Of a DNA stretch of 64,000 bases, positions 11,201-26,200 are shown piece after piece. The stretch is from NCBI RefSeq assembly GCF_015706575.1, contig NW_024037076.1:7102777-7166776 (forward strand), written 5' to 3'. This DNA is from Patiria miniata (lineage: Eukaryota; Echinodermata; Asteroidea; Valvatida; Asterinidae). Every line of letters begins with the position of its first letter. The first letter of the stretch is position 1. The notes under the pieces are model-generated. The model was not told the DNA's origin, did not search any database, and worked only from the letters and a program-made list of their open reading frames with translations. A program made the translations under genes and the position numbers.

Positions 11201-14200
11201 TGGGTTTTCCAAAACATTTTGTTTCCACTTTGAACAAGAAGCAAAGATCAGCTATTGAAAAAAGAAGCAGGACACTCAAAAAGAAAAATCTAATTTATTT
11301 TATACAATGTATTTGCAATGTCTCATTGGCAAGACAAAACATACATAATGCTTACACGTTCCAATTCAATTTGAAAATGTATTGTTTGGGTGCCAAACAC
11401 TGGACAGTGGAAAGCTCATACTTTCCTTACTGGAGCTATGAAAGCTAAACTATTGGATGATTTACCGTTGCAAGCTCTTTCTGCGTCATTTCCTTCGCCT
11501 GCCTACCACGTTGAATCACCATGCCTACTTCCATCTTCACTTTCTCATCTGTCAAAAAAAAGGGTGAAGGAGTGAAAGGCACTTTCAAATGTTTAATCTT
11601 TTGCAAGGGCCATGAAATTAATTTTATAATGAAGGATTGAACTATCTGCAAATATTGTGTAAATATAGACACTCATTCTTTCCAGCACTATCTCTTTTAC
11701 TATACCAGAGGGTGAAGTTTGCCAGACATTGGTCATTTCCCAACTTTTAACCATGTTTTTCTTAAAGGGACGATACAACATTTGCAAACATCCAAAAACA
11801 AAATGATCAAATTACCATGAAATTCTTTACTGGACTGTTAGGGAATGCAGTCTAACGCATTCTGTACAAACATGGCTCCTAGTGTGCTGACATCTTTAAG
11901 TAAAGTGGTATTTTTGTATCAATTTCCAGCGTTGGAGAAAATTTGCTTTTTTAAAAAACTGCTCCAAATTTTTCTAATTTAGTTATTCTGCATTTTCTTT
12001 GCAATTGATAACACACCTTTGAAGGGGTACAAGCCAGCTAGACTGATTCTCTGACCTTACAATTCCACAACGTCTATAAATTGCTTCGTTTCATCTTAAG
12101 TGGGGTCAGGGGCCAAGAACATGATTGGTTTTCTTGGTTTTTCCAGTATCTATGAACCCAAAACGTGAAACAAGTCAGTGTGACAATATTTGCTTCAACA
12201 TACTATTTCTCCAAATCCATTTCTTTATGAAAATTGCAGCAAAAGCAAATGTTGTACATTCCCTTTAGCACTTTTGTATTGCCTAAATATTGCCTGTTGC
12301 TACCTGGAGCCCCACTTAAGCCATTTAACTGTTCCAGTATGAGGACGATCGTAGCTGCCATGACAATTAGGCCTAAGCGTGGTTATTGCTGGTAGTCATC
12401 AAAATGTGCACTTGTTAAATGGGAGAAACGTGGGGCAACAAGCATCTCTGTACCTGGACATGATCCTCCAGTGGACATACCTATATTTGTGGATGTATCA
12501 ATTAATCCAGGCCCCAATTATGACACCAATTTCCATGAGCCACATGTCGAACTGACTAATGTGAATGACGTAAATGTGACAACACAGTCTGTATTCCCTG
12601 CTAAGCCAGTCTACATCAAGTTCACACGGGACCAACTCATTGCCTTACATTCAACTTCTAATCTGAATGGCTTGTTTAGATTCAGAGGCAGGAGAAGCAA
12701 GAAATCAACTCCTACTGCTGAGTGTAGCTAACAGATGATGATGCACACCTGCACAACATTCAGTTCTCCAACAGCTGCCTAGAACTAATATTATGGATCT
12801 CCCCACACAACCTGCAGGTGTTAATCATCGCACTTCAAAGACTCTCAACTTTGTCCCTGTAAAATAACACTCTCCCATAATTATTGTCAATATATTTACG
12901 TTCGATAATTCTTAAAAAAATAATGGAAAATTCAGGTCGTTCGCACCACATGCACAACGCTAATCAAGACGGGAAGCTGGCCAAAACTCCGAAGTGTGTG
13001 ATGCACTGTGCATGTGTGGCGCGGCCGACAGACCTCGTTTTTACGTTCGAAAATTTCGGGAAACACGCTACATTGTATCACTCCAAATACGAGAAGTGCG
13101 ATCTCAAATTGAACTCTTGAACACGGAAAATACATACACAGACAAGCTAGATCAATTCTGTGAATTAACTTGCAAAAATGTTCTTTCTCCATCGGTGTTT
13201 TCTTGGCATTTTTTACGATGTCGAATCCGACCAGTTGACAGTGCACCGGCCTGCATGCACCATCAATCGCATAGCCATGCCATAGCCATAGCCATGCAGA
13301 CTGGTTACCGCATTTTCATCATGTCTTCTAAATTGGCACCTGCGCGGCGCGGCGGGAACCAGTCATCGCTGCATTGAGCTAGGTTTACGCATGTGTTTAT
13401 AGTCACCGTGACATTGATTTGTGAAGTAGTTATATCGCGAAGCGAATTTGTAAAAATGACGGAGGTTTCTTTTGAAAAAAAATAGCGAATGTAAGTAAGA
13501 AAACAAATAAATACAAGCATTTTTTGACGCAAAAGGGTTGTTGAGAGGTATTTTGTGAAGACAGAAAAGACAACAAGATTTTATTTTTATTTATTCAATC
13601 ATTATGTTTTTTGTTTTTTGGAATTGCCGATAAAATTTTAAGGGTCGCAGCCTAAAAATAGGGTCAGTCGGGTAACCGGGAGCAGAAGTATTTTTTTTTG
13701 GCTTTATTAGTTCTGTTTACTGAAAACACTGACAAAATAGATGAGAAATCAGTTGGAAATGGGTAAAAGCGAAATGTACTTACGACCTATTTTCGTACCT
13801 AGGTCTCCTTTATCGATCACGTTTGTTTTCACATCACGTAAATGATAGAACGTAAATGGTAACGACACGAAAATTTAATTACCTACATCAGATGGATTCT
13901 AGATTTAGTCCACGTGGAAGGTTTCTGAAGTGAGAGGTCAATATTTTTTGCACGATATTTCTCTTTCACGTCATGCGATTTTTCAGTTTCCATAAAATTC
14001 TGAGGCTGATTTTCTTAAGAAAACAATGTACCAAAAATTATTTTAAAAACTCTTGACTTTTACACGTTAATTTCACTTTTCGAGGGGCCCTGAAGAGCAC
14101 CACCAGGGGTCAACTTTCAGGCCCTATACACGTTTTACATCTATGCACATTGTTATTTACGAGACACTCTACAAAAGAAAAAAACATGCGGGCTAGTGAA

Positions 14201-17200
14201 AATGCCTGTGGACTAGTTAAGAGTCTGTTTCAGTAGCACGGATGGCTAGTGAAAAAAACGTTAAGGTCCACCATGATAATGCATGCTTTTTAATGTATAT
14301 ATTTTTAGCTGTTCCAATTTCAATTGGGAACAGCTTTTGTTTTCGTTAAAGTTTTTTTTTTTTTTTTTTTTTGCTTTTTCGCTTAAAAGCGGAAAAGCAT
14401 TGTTTTTGTTCAGATTTTTTTTTTTTTTTTCCCTCTTGTTCTTACCCCAAATCCCATAGACTTTGTACACGTTTATTCACCGCGGCATTTTGGACCTTAA
14501 ACTCGTATTCTAATGAAACTTGTCCCATGTAAAGACCTCATAGTGACATTGTGTCCCGAAGAGTGACGTCACGATGACGTCATCATGGGTCACGTGACGT
14601 CATCTGAAATGTGCAAACTTTAAGACCCTATATCTAGAGAACCGTAAGTCCGATTGGGTTGAAACTCGGTATGTAGGTAGACCGGGATGTGTTATAGATG
14701 AAAATTGAGGTGACGTCATCATAACGTCATTGTGTGATTTTATATAGATATTTGAAGTTTTGGACCTTTAAGCCATATCTCACGAACCCAATATGTTAAA
14801 TTCAAAATTCTTTTTGTATTAGGTTTGTTAGGCAACAGGGATACCGGTACGTACAAAATTTTGAAAAATGATGACGTCATCAAAAAAGCGCTTTTTTGAA
14901 ACACATATAAGGGAACGTCCGATCGTCATGAAACTTGATGGGTGGGTTTATAATAACACTATTACACAAAATCTTTAATGACATCACGATGACGTCATCA
15001 GTAGATTTTTTACAATTTTTTTAATATTGCCAATTTTATTCTGCTTACAAAATTTGACACTTTTATTAATCCGATTGTTTCAAACTTGGTACTGACTAAA
15101 ACCACAATAAAATAATGAGCAATGCCAATCATTGTTACGATGACGTCATCATTAGACATGTGACGTCATTGTTAACTTGCATATTTTAAGTCCCTATATC
15201 TCATGAACAGTAAGTCAGATTGGGTTGAAACTTGGTATGGGGGTAGGCCGGGATGTGTTACAAATAAATATTGAGGTGACGTCATCATGACGTCATTTTG
15301 TGATTATTTTTTAAATTGTGAAGACTTTTGACGTATCTCACAAACGCAATATTCCAAAATCAAAATTCTTTTTGACTTATAAATGCACACAGTTTTGCAT
15401 AATAACAGAAAAACATGACCTCAATTTAAAAAAAAACATAATGCGGAAAAGCCGTATGTTCTGTTGGAAACAGACACAGGCCTCTAGTTAGCTGTTTCGG
15501 TGTACACACCGTTTCGGTGTACACACCGAAACAGCTCTTGTTTCTGTTATTTTTTTTTTCTCTGTTTTTTTTCTTCCACTATTTTTCTCATAGGATAACA
15601 CGTGTTTTCGTTCTACAAGTCACTTTTGGCTTTTTTTTCAAATCTGATCGACTTCAAACCTGGCACACACTTAGACCACCATCTGAAGATGTATGCCGAA
15701 TCATGACGTCATCACGTGTCATGTGACGTCATCCTAAAAGAGCATACTTTAAGGCCCTATATCTACAGAACCAGAAGTCCGATTTGGTTCAAACTTGGTA
15801 TGCAAATATTCCGGGACGTGTTATAGACGAAAGTTGCAGTGACGTCATGATGACGTCATCGTGTGATTTTATATACCAGTAAATTATTCAATTTTTGGAC
15901 CTTTTACTCATATCTCATAAACGGAATGTGGTAAATTCGAAATTCTTTTTGTAACAGGTTTGTTAGGTCATAGATAGATGCACAAAATTTCGTAAAATGT
16001 GTGACGTCATCATGACGTCATCAAAAAACATGATTTTTTGATTCACATATAAGGGTATGTCCGATCGTTATGAAACTTGGTGGGTAGGTAGGTATAGATA
16101 ACAGCATTCAAAATCTGAAGTGATCATCTGATTTTTTATGAATTTTTCAAATTTTAATATTTTCTTCAAATTATGCAAAAATTATATAAAATACGGTCCG
16201 ATCGACTTCAAACCTGGCACACACTTTAACAACCATCTGAAGATGTATGCCGAATCATGACGTCATCACGTGTCACATGACGTCATCCTAAAAGTGCATA
16301 CTTTAAGGCCCTATATCTACAGAACCGGAGGTCCAATTGGGTTCAAACTTGGTATGCAAGTATTCCGGGACATGTTATAGACACAAATTGCAGTGACGTC
16401 AATATGACGTCATCATGTGATTTTATACAAATTATGCAATTTTTGGACCTTTTACTCAAATCTCATAAATGGAACATGGTAAATTCAAAATTCTTTTTGT
16501 AACATGTTTGTTAGGTGAAAGGTAGATGCACAAAATTTAATAAAATGTGTGACGTCATCATGACGTCATCAAAAACGTGATTCACATATAAGGGTATGTC
16601 CGATGGTTACGAAACTTGGTGGGTACAATGTAGGTAGGTATAGATAAAAGCATTCAAAATCTGAAGTGACGTCATCATGACGTCATCGTCTGATTTTTTA
16701 TGATTTTTTCAAATTTTAATATTTTCTTCAAATTTTGCAAAAATTATATAAAATACGGTCCGATCAACTTCAAACCTGGCACACGATTAGACCACCATCT
16801 GAAGATTCAGGTCGAATCATGACGGCATCATGACGGCATCACGTGTCACTTGACATCATCCTAAAACTGCATAGTTTAAGTCACTATATCTAGAGAACCT
16901 GAGGTCCGATTGGGTTCAATCTCGGTATGCAGATATTCCAGGAAGTGTTATAGACAAAAATCGCAGTGACGTCATCATGTGATTTTATATGAATTATTCA
17001 ATTTTTTTGACCTTTTATTCATATCTCATTAATGGAACGTGGTTAATTTGAAATTCTTTTTTGCAAAAGGTTTGTTAGGTCGTAGATAGATACAGAAAAT
17101 TTTCAAAAATGTGTGCCGTCATCATGACGTCATGAAAAATGTTTTTATTTTTTACATAGGATGGACACTTTTTGTATAGAATACGCATGTACATGTTCAT

Positions 17201-20200
17201 TCGACCTGGATGAAACTCCTTTACAGCAGTCCTTAATAAAACGGTCGAAACAGCTCAGTGTTTGTCCACAAACACATTTCTAGTTTTTCTTTTTTTTTGG
17301 CTTTTCCGCATAGTTGCGGAAAAGCCTTTCTTTTTGTTCTGATTTTTTTTCTTTCTTCTTCTTCCTCTTCTTTTTTCCCCAAAAGCCCATAGACTTTGTA
17401 CAGTCGGCTCCCGTTATAGCGAAAACCACGGGACCGGCCAAAATGTTCGTTGTATCCGAATTTCGTAATATCCGATACAATGTTTCCCGTCCATTGTTCA
17501 CCTTGAATTGGCCCTATTGTGCACGCTTGTGAACGTACGTAATGTACCCAATGACTTTTTCTGTTTGAAAGCAATTAAGAACATGCTCTCTATGATGTGA
17601 TTTGTCAAAAAAAAAAATGTTTAATGTACCAAACGAAAATAAAATAAACATTACGAAGATCTGACGTTTCATTGCTTGATCATCGATGAGGAAGAAGTCC
17701 ACGGCGGATGACCTGGATCACTTCGATGTTCAAAGTAAGTAATCTCCCCAGCACAAATTGTGTCATGGAGAGACATTTAAATTGAATTGTCCTTTCATCT
17801 TGCAGATTTCAATGTGACAATGTGATAAGCGTTTTCAAGCACATGGCCGAGAAACCTTTGTCATTTACGTTCCAGATTTTCCGGTCCGTCCGTGATCTGA
17901 GTAGATTTTACAACTTGGTAGAGTGCCCTCATGAGTCAGTGTCCTAATGAGTGATGATGTCATAATCTTACATCGTGATTGGATATTAACGTCTGACGAC
18001 TTCAACGTCACGCAAGCGGACGAGCTCATTGGCGTGCACTAGTTCATTTATTCATAGCTTTGCATATGTATGCATAATGTCCAGCGTTGATGGTGATCAG
18101 TTTCGTATCGTCCCAGCAGGTTTCCTTTTTTAAAAGTTACGAAATAGCTTAACGTATTTTGTGCTGGTGCTCAAATGAATAAGTTTTTTAATAAGACAAT
18201 TTTGGTTATAATTTAATAAATAATTTAAGAAAATATTTTTTTTGGGAGTGGGGGAGTAATTTACGGGAGGTCGTGAATAATTTTGAATGAAACTACATTT
18301 TGGAGAATTTTGGGATAGTCTAAGATTGTTTATTTTATTTTGGATTTGAAATGGGGTGCTTTGTAATTTTTGTTTAACCTTACATTTTTTTTTTAAATCA
18401 AATCAAATCTGTGCCGGGGAGGGAGAGGGTAAATTATGTTTTATTTAATTTCCAATTTTTTATAAGGGGTTCTATTTGGGGGAGGGGGATTATTTTTATT
18501 TGCTCCGGGTAATAGGGTGGGGGTTCATTATTTTTATTTGAGTCGGGATTCAAATCCCTTTGTTGAAAATGTGGTGGCTCTGAAAAGAGCCGTTTGGTTT
18601 GATTTATCTGGAAGGTGATGTTACACCTTGAAGAAGTCCGTTATCTTCCCCTGTGACATCTTGTCTTGCTGCCTACTGGAGAGGTACTGCAGGATTGCAG
18701 CAGCGTGATCATAGACATCGTCGTCCATGTCGGGCTGGCTGCAGAGAGATCGCCCCGAACCTGGTGCATTAGGCTCAGGCAGTCGGTGACATTTCTTGGC
18801 CGTTGTTCCTCCGTTGGCGGCTCCATTCACGAAGGTCACGTCTTGGATGAATGTCACAATGGCGATGTGCAAGTGGTGCGGGTGACTGGCACTCGTCATC
18901 GGAACCCTTTGATGATGGGCCTTTGTTGTTAACCGGCAGAATTAGGTACAAATTGGGAAAGCCCATTCACAAAGGTCGAAGTAGGTCTTTGATTAATGGC
19001 ACAATGGCGATGTGCAAGTGGCTCGGGTGACTGGCACGCGTCTTTGCAACACTGCGATGACAGGCCTAACTGCATCGCGGGATTAACTTGACTGTGCGCC
19101 GGCAAACCGATTAGCACCTCCATCTGAATACATCTACGTCGGCAACATGAAACTACTCACACAAGACGGACACCTGCTGATTACTAATACATTGTACTGC
19201 TTTCAAATTGAACGAAAAAAGCCGTGAGCCAGGATTACCTTTCGTTATAAATGGGTCACTAACAATGCATTTTTACGCAACCGGGTCGCCAAAACCTTTC
19301 GCTTTAACAGGAATTTCGTACCGTCCGTTTTCGTCTTAACCGAAATTTTCCCCATAGACATGTGCACATTTTTGCCGGGACCGAAGGTATTTGTTTGTAA
19401 TAACCGGAATTTCGTTCTAGCCGTTTTCGCTATAACGGGAGCCGACTGTACACGTTTATTCTACACGCCACTTTTGCCATTAAACTTTGTTGCATATCAT
19501 TCAAAGTTTGCATACATGTAGGCATAGTCCATACAACATAGATGTATGCGGACGAGCGACGTCATGATGACGTCATCAACTAATTTATTACAGATTTTTG
19601 AATATTTAATTTTTCCCATAGACTTTGTACCTAGAAATTAAAAAAAATTGTCGATTTTCAAAGGGCATTTTTGACTCTTTGTCAGTAATTCATTTACACA
19701 AATCTTTGTCCAAGCAAAGACCCTAATTCAAACAACATTGTGTAATGATGACGTCATGATGACGTCATTCGGTGTTTATTTATGGGCAATTAAATTGTGA
19801 CACTTTCAATTTTTAAAAATGCATAAGAAATCAACCGTATGCGTCCGTAGCATTCTGTTGCCGGCAAGTGGTAGAGTAGGTTGAGCTCTTTATTTCATTC
19901 AGTGTGCGTGAAATCACGTGACCCTTGCTTCCGTTCGTAAAAGGCCAAAACCGGAAGTGGCTTATTATTTAAAAGTGGTAATAGATATGAACTTGCTTTC
20001 AACGGTGGTAGTCTCTTGGCTGATGGTATTCTTCAAATCATCTACCGATGACGTCGTGTATTCTTCGAGCGCCCTCTAGCGACAGGTTGAAAAAAAATTT
20101 AAATGTATTTTGAATAGATGTCTGTGGCAAAGTTTGTCGGAATCGCCTAAATATTGGTGTATATAATAACCTTGACCCATTTAAGACGTGTGCGAAGTTT

Positions 20201-23200
20201 TAGGCGTATGACGTCATCAGACCGGTAGTTTTAATGAAAAGACCCGTTTTCCTTTGAAAATTCCTGAAAAATCAACCATGGCAGTTTTTATATTAGTTTT
20301 TACTTTAATTGTCGATTTAAGGGTAGGTCGAAAACATTTCAAAGCTTCGAGGCAATAAGCGAACTCAGACATGCCCTGCACACGCTTAAAACTTCAGGTT
20401 GACAACACCTCTGCTTTAAAACATGCACAGGACGTCCACAATGTAGATATGTACATGCACGTACGTTGTACATGTACATATCGTATGTCAGTCAGCCCGC
20501 AGCGCACGTGTTGCCGAGGTCAAATCCTGTCCACAGTGACCGTTTTAGCCGATTTTCGGCTAATTTTATGTTCATGCATAGTCAGGGACATATAACTGAT
20601 AAAAACAAATCACAATGCGGAAAAGCCCTATGTTCTGTTGCAAACAGACATAGATTTCTAGTTTCTTTTTCCACTTTTCCCATAGGTTTTGTATACGTTT
20701 TTATTCTACAAGCCACTTTGGGAATTATTTTAAATCTGATTACATTGTAACTCTAAACTTGGCATAGTCATTAACCATCATCTGAGGATGTATGCCGAAA
20801 CTTTTCGTCATCGTGATGTCATCAGGGGTCACGTGACATGGATTTGAATGTTCATTTTTTACAGCGTTATAACTATTGAACTATAAGGCCGATTGGTTTC
20901 AATCTCAATATGTATATAGTCAGGGAAGTGTTATAGATGAAAATTGATATGTCAAGGTCACGTGACCTTCACTTCCGGTTTTACCGGAAGTGGTAATTTA
21001 AGACCCTAATTACCATATCTCATGAATTATACATCTGATGGGATTGATACCTTATAATATGATGAAGCAACATTTAAGAAAAAATATGCTGCATTTTTAT
21101 TACCGTGCAGTCTATTGTTCTGATGTTATGATGTCATGAATATTTAATGAGGCAATCTGTATGGTCTTATAACTATAGCACTGTTTGACCGATTGGTATC
21201 AAACCCGGTAGGCATATAGACAGGGAAGTGTTATACATGTAGATAAAAATCGGTATGTCAAGATCATGTGACCCCTACTTCCGGTGTTACCGGAAGTGTT
21301 AATTTTGGACCCTAACTAGCATATCTAATGAATTATAAATTTGATTGGGTTGACACCTTATATTAGCATTAAGCAACATTAAAGGATAAATATGTTGCAT
21401 TATTATTAATGGAATGTTTAATGTTTTCATGTTGACGTCAGGAATATTTAATGAGGCAATGTTTATAGTCCTTTAATTTTAAAACTTTTTGACCGATTGA
21501 TCTCCAACTACAAAGTTTGACTGGTTTCCATAGTGAACTAAAACAACACCAAACACAGACAACTTAGCAAATCAAATTTCACTGACAAAATAATACATGT
21601 ACTGGTCACAATTTTTTTTCTGATGTACAGAAAACAGCCTGTGGGTTACTTTAGACTTACGATGCAGTTCTTCCGTTTCCCGATCCAGCTTTGCGGTGTT
21701 TAAGTCAGTTGTATGCTTTTTATTCTGGGCTGCACTGTCTGTGAAATGAATAAAAACAAAGGCTTGCTAAGGACACTGTATCCTGGAAAGCTCCGAACTG
21801 GGTTAGAAAGAACTTTGAAAAGTAGAATATAGACATTCACACAACCATACTTAAAAATTTGGTCGTTTTTGTGTTATTCTTGAAAGAACAAATTCTAGGG
21901 GTCAAAATTTTTAGTCTCAAAAATCAAGCTGTTTGGGTGCCAGTGGTAATTCTAGTTGCACATGTTCCTTTGAAACGTTAATTAGAAGATGTGTGTTATT
22001 ATGGGCCTACTGGTAGTTTTCCATGGAAAAAAACCCACAAGGGTTTTAGATAAATCAAAATACCACAGCTTTGTCATTCTTCCTGGGAGTTTACTTGCGA
22101 GCAATGGAAACTTTTCTACTGTTGTAGCATACATGTATGCTCCCACGACTCAGGCCACTCTACCTGATGCATGCTATGCAGGGCAGGCAAAGATCTGGGG
22201 GGAGGGGGGGGGTTCAATTTCTGCAGAGACTGCGATATTGAATTTAGTGGCGTTCCACTGTAAAACATAACATTTTCGGCGATTTCAGGAGTCAAGACGA
22301 TGTCCTCCTTTAATCCCAGTTATGCTATGACAATTTAACTGGCAACATTTTAGTGTTTAAAGGGGCAATAGGTCCTGAAATCCCCAAAAATTTCATGTTT
22401 TGGATTTACTATTTCATACATCTGGTTGAAAGGAAACCCACCTAATGTCTTACCGTTCCTGAGAAAAGACAAAAAAGCCCCGGTTGTTTACATCGGACAT
22501 GAGGGAGTACAAATACGTTTTTCCTGTTGTTTTCAGTCAATGTACGATATACACATTGTGGGTGTCTATTATAACCTACGTATGTACCGGTATACAGCAC
22601 CATGCTCGCGAACGGCGGTGACCAATCATCACTGCACAAAATGTGGTTTCTTACCTCACACAAGAGGCGAACACTTTACAGATGAAATCACAACTACTTG
22701 TAGCACCCAAACAGCTCGACTTTTTGGGGTCACAAAAGTGGACCCCGAAAGTCGTTCTCGCACGCATAATACAGGAATAACACCAAAAAAAACCAGTTTT
22801 TAAAGGATAGTTGTGTGGATGTTTATATCCTGCTTTTAAATGTTCTTCCCGATTAACATCATTTTGTTCAAAGCGCGTTTTGTAACCCAATTGGGCTGTT
22901 CCAGGTCGCAGTGTCCCTTTAAGGTTGAGTCTCACATATTTGAGGTATTATCGTAGAATCTTTAATTCACCATGCTACATATCATGCAGAGGGGGAGAAT
23001 AAGAACATTCGAAAGTGCATCTTTATACCAAGTCTGTGAATTTAAACATTTAAATGTTAAAGTTTGATAGTTTTGGTCAAAGAATGGTTACCTGTTGAAT
23101 TAGGCATGCATGCACTTACAATGGAATTTTCAGATGTTTGCTTCATCCTTGAAAATTACAAATGGGAGTCAGACAGACTTATATGTACAATGAACATGGT

Positions 23201-26200
23201 TCCTATAATAAATGAACATTTATGCTGCCATTTTTTTAAGGTAGGGTTGGGGATTGGGGGCTTGTTCTATAACTGCATATGTATCCCAATTAATTTAGCA
23301 TTTAAAAGGATTGCTTACATTTTGTCCTTGTTTCCACTGCTTCACCTCTTCTCTTTGCACTGTTTACAGCCTAGCAAAACAAATCAACAACTAGACCATT
23401 CAATATGCCATTTATATAAAATAAAAAAAACAGAAAAACTCAATCAGGGTAGAACTGTTTTCCCTCCATCCTTCCGACACAAATACTGCACGACTCCATC
23501 TGGTTTAGTGGCATGTGTGGTACAGAAAAAAATTGCGACACGTATAATTAAAGCACCAAAATTTGCACACTTATTGTGAAAACCCCAGAGAAATAATCTA
23601 GAGGTGGTGCCCGATTTTGATGGCTTAGATCAAGGTCAGACCAAGGTCAAAGTTCAAACGGTCTAATACTGTATAAATACCTCTTCCCAGGTGCTAACTT
23701 TATTGCAAATCTCGTTTTTCAATAGGACACTTTCTTCCTGCACAGTAGAACGCCGCTATAACGAACATCGGGGGATCCAAAGAAAATGTTCGTAATAGCG
23801 ATCATTCGGTGTAGCGATTATCAGCCGCTGATAGATTAAAATGGAGTCTGTCCGTTTAAATAGCACCCTCTTGTGCCCTACTTGAAGTGCGCCCTCTTTT
23901 GACTGGACTTTTTTTGCCGCTTTGATGCACAAAATTGTTTCTTACACTGTACTTCTAAATTTTATAAAAATGTGTTTATTTATTTAAGGATTTCTTTCTT
24001 AATATTGTGCTTGTAAAGTTGTATTAAGTAAAAATATGAATGGAGAAGTTAATAAAATCGACACAATAAACAAAAACAATACAGAGAAAAGACGCACCTT
24101 TGGAAATTTTCGTACTAGTTGTTTTTTTTTTATTTGGCACATATTTGGCGAAGCGCGTGCAAGCGTTGACACGACGCACGCGTTGCTTTAATTTGTCTGA
24201 TAGGCACGCAACATTGTGTAGCTGTAATCGGCGCAGTGATTACAGCTGGCCGTACAGTACTATCGCAAGCTCTGTAGTAGAGCTTGCGATAGGACTGTAC
24301 GGCCAGACGCAGTCGGGCTAAGCGCAGCAATACTGAGGCCACACAAGTGGGGCTGTCACGCCCCAACTATCGCATCGGTCCCAACTATAGTTGGGACTGT
24401 CCCAACTATAGTGCGGCAGTTGGGTCGGCCCAACTATAGTTAGGACTGGAGTTGCGCCGGATGCTTCATGCTTGATAGATCTTGTTGGATTAAATGTTCC
24501 GCGGCGCTGGCACCGTGTATTCGTCGTGCATGCATGCCGCAAGGCTGGCCGGTCACGTGGTACTGCCTAGTTGGATGAGTTGTCCAGCTGCTGGGTTTTA
24601 TTATCCAGCAACATTTTGCAAAATTCAAAGATTGCCATGGCCGGCCAACTATAGATGGGCCCCACCCATAGCTAATGTCAAAGGTCCCAAGTCGGACATG
24701 TAAGCAGAGCTGTAGGGAATGTTTTATAATCGTACATCAATGTAAACTATAGTTGGGACTGCCAAATAAAAATATTGCAGTGGCCCAACTACAGATGGTC
24801 CCCACCCATAGATCATTTCATTGGTCCCCAGTAAAGTCAGATGTGTATTAGAGTTGTAGGGAATGTTTTATAATCGTACAGCAATGTACACTATAGTTGG
24901 GACCGCAAAATAAAAAGATTGGGGTGGCCCAACTATAGATTCGCCCCATCAATAGCTAATTTCAGTGGTCCCCAGTAAAGTCAGACGTGTATCAGAGCTG
25001 TAGGGAACGTTTTATGGTTGTACATCAATGTAAACTATAGTTGGGACACCGCAAAATAAAAAGATTGGAGTGGCCCAACTATAGATGGGCCAGCCCAACA
25101 ATGGAACTTACAGTTGGGACCGTCCCAACTATAGTTGGGACAGGCCCAACTATAGTTGGGCCAGCCCAACTGTGGAACTACAGTTGGGACAGGCCCAACT
25201 ATAGTTGGGACAGGCCCAACTATAGTTGGGACCGATGCGATAGTTGGGGCGTGACAGGGCTATAGAGTATAGGCCTAGTACTAGCAGTATTAGCCCAGGT
25301 GGACTCCCTTTCCTCCCTACGTAACGGAGGGAGTCCAGGGTATGAAGTGCTCAAAACCGGGCGAAAAAATTTCTAACCAATATTTTTAATATTTTTACCT
25401 TGTTGAAGAAGCCAATTATTACGTCATAGTATTCTATGTGTCCTTATATATTGGGCCGCTGGGTTCAGAAATTCCATATGCGATGCTGACCGACCTTAAT
25501 CTGAAAAATAAACTCGAAAGCAACGTTAAACTTGTACGTGTTTGTAGACTCTTTTCATCAGTTTCTTCACCGCCGAGTCTATTCTAATCGTACATGATGT
25601 ACGTCTGTGCAGCGTGTAGTCTGGTTCCCTAGACCGGACAATTATTCTCGACGCGCATATCACGTCTGGTCCGGGGGCCAGACTATGCAGCATGAATATG
25701 CAGTGCGCACGCGCGATTTGCTTAGTAACCACCCTCATACGCACGCGCACTTACTAGAAGGCGCGGTCGCTAATCCAATGACCGAGTGTGTTTTCGCGCC
25801 AGTTACCAAAAACACGTTTCGGCTTTGGTCATTGGTTGAGCCTTTTCGTGACATCGGTTCCAACCAAAACTAAACAAATGAGGGCGCTAGCGTACGTGCG
25901 CGCTTTCATACGCACGTACATTGTACATGACGTACGACTCTGGGAATAAACTGATGAAAAGAGACTACAAACACGTACAAGTTTAACTTTAACGCTGCTT
26001 TAGAGTTTATTTTCCTGATTAATGTCGGTCAGCATCACATATGGAATTCCTGAACCCAGCGGCCCAATAGGTAAGGACACATAGAAATTGAGGCGTGAAA
26101 TAAGCTTCTGTAACGAGGTAAAACGTAACAAAAATCTGTTCCAAATTTTGGGTGGTCTTATGTAGAGAATTCTCACCCTGACGTTAGTCGTAATGCAATG

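Noticed and set aside
22426..22803. 125-residue plus-strand frame
   Set aside because: It lies wholly inside the TTAA-flanked MITE at 22361-22918 and has no domain.
23064..23579. 171-residue plus-strand open frame
   Set aside because: It crosses EDF1 exon 2 on the opposite strand and reads as low-complexity hydrophobic and Lys-rich sequence without a domain.
24353..25257. CRISPR-like array of regularly spaced repeats
   Set aside because: The repeats are self-complementary, irregularly spaced, lack unique spacers of constant length and lie inside a transposon in a eukaryotic genome.
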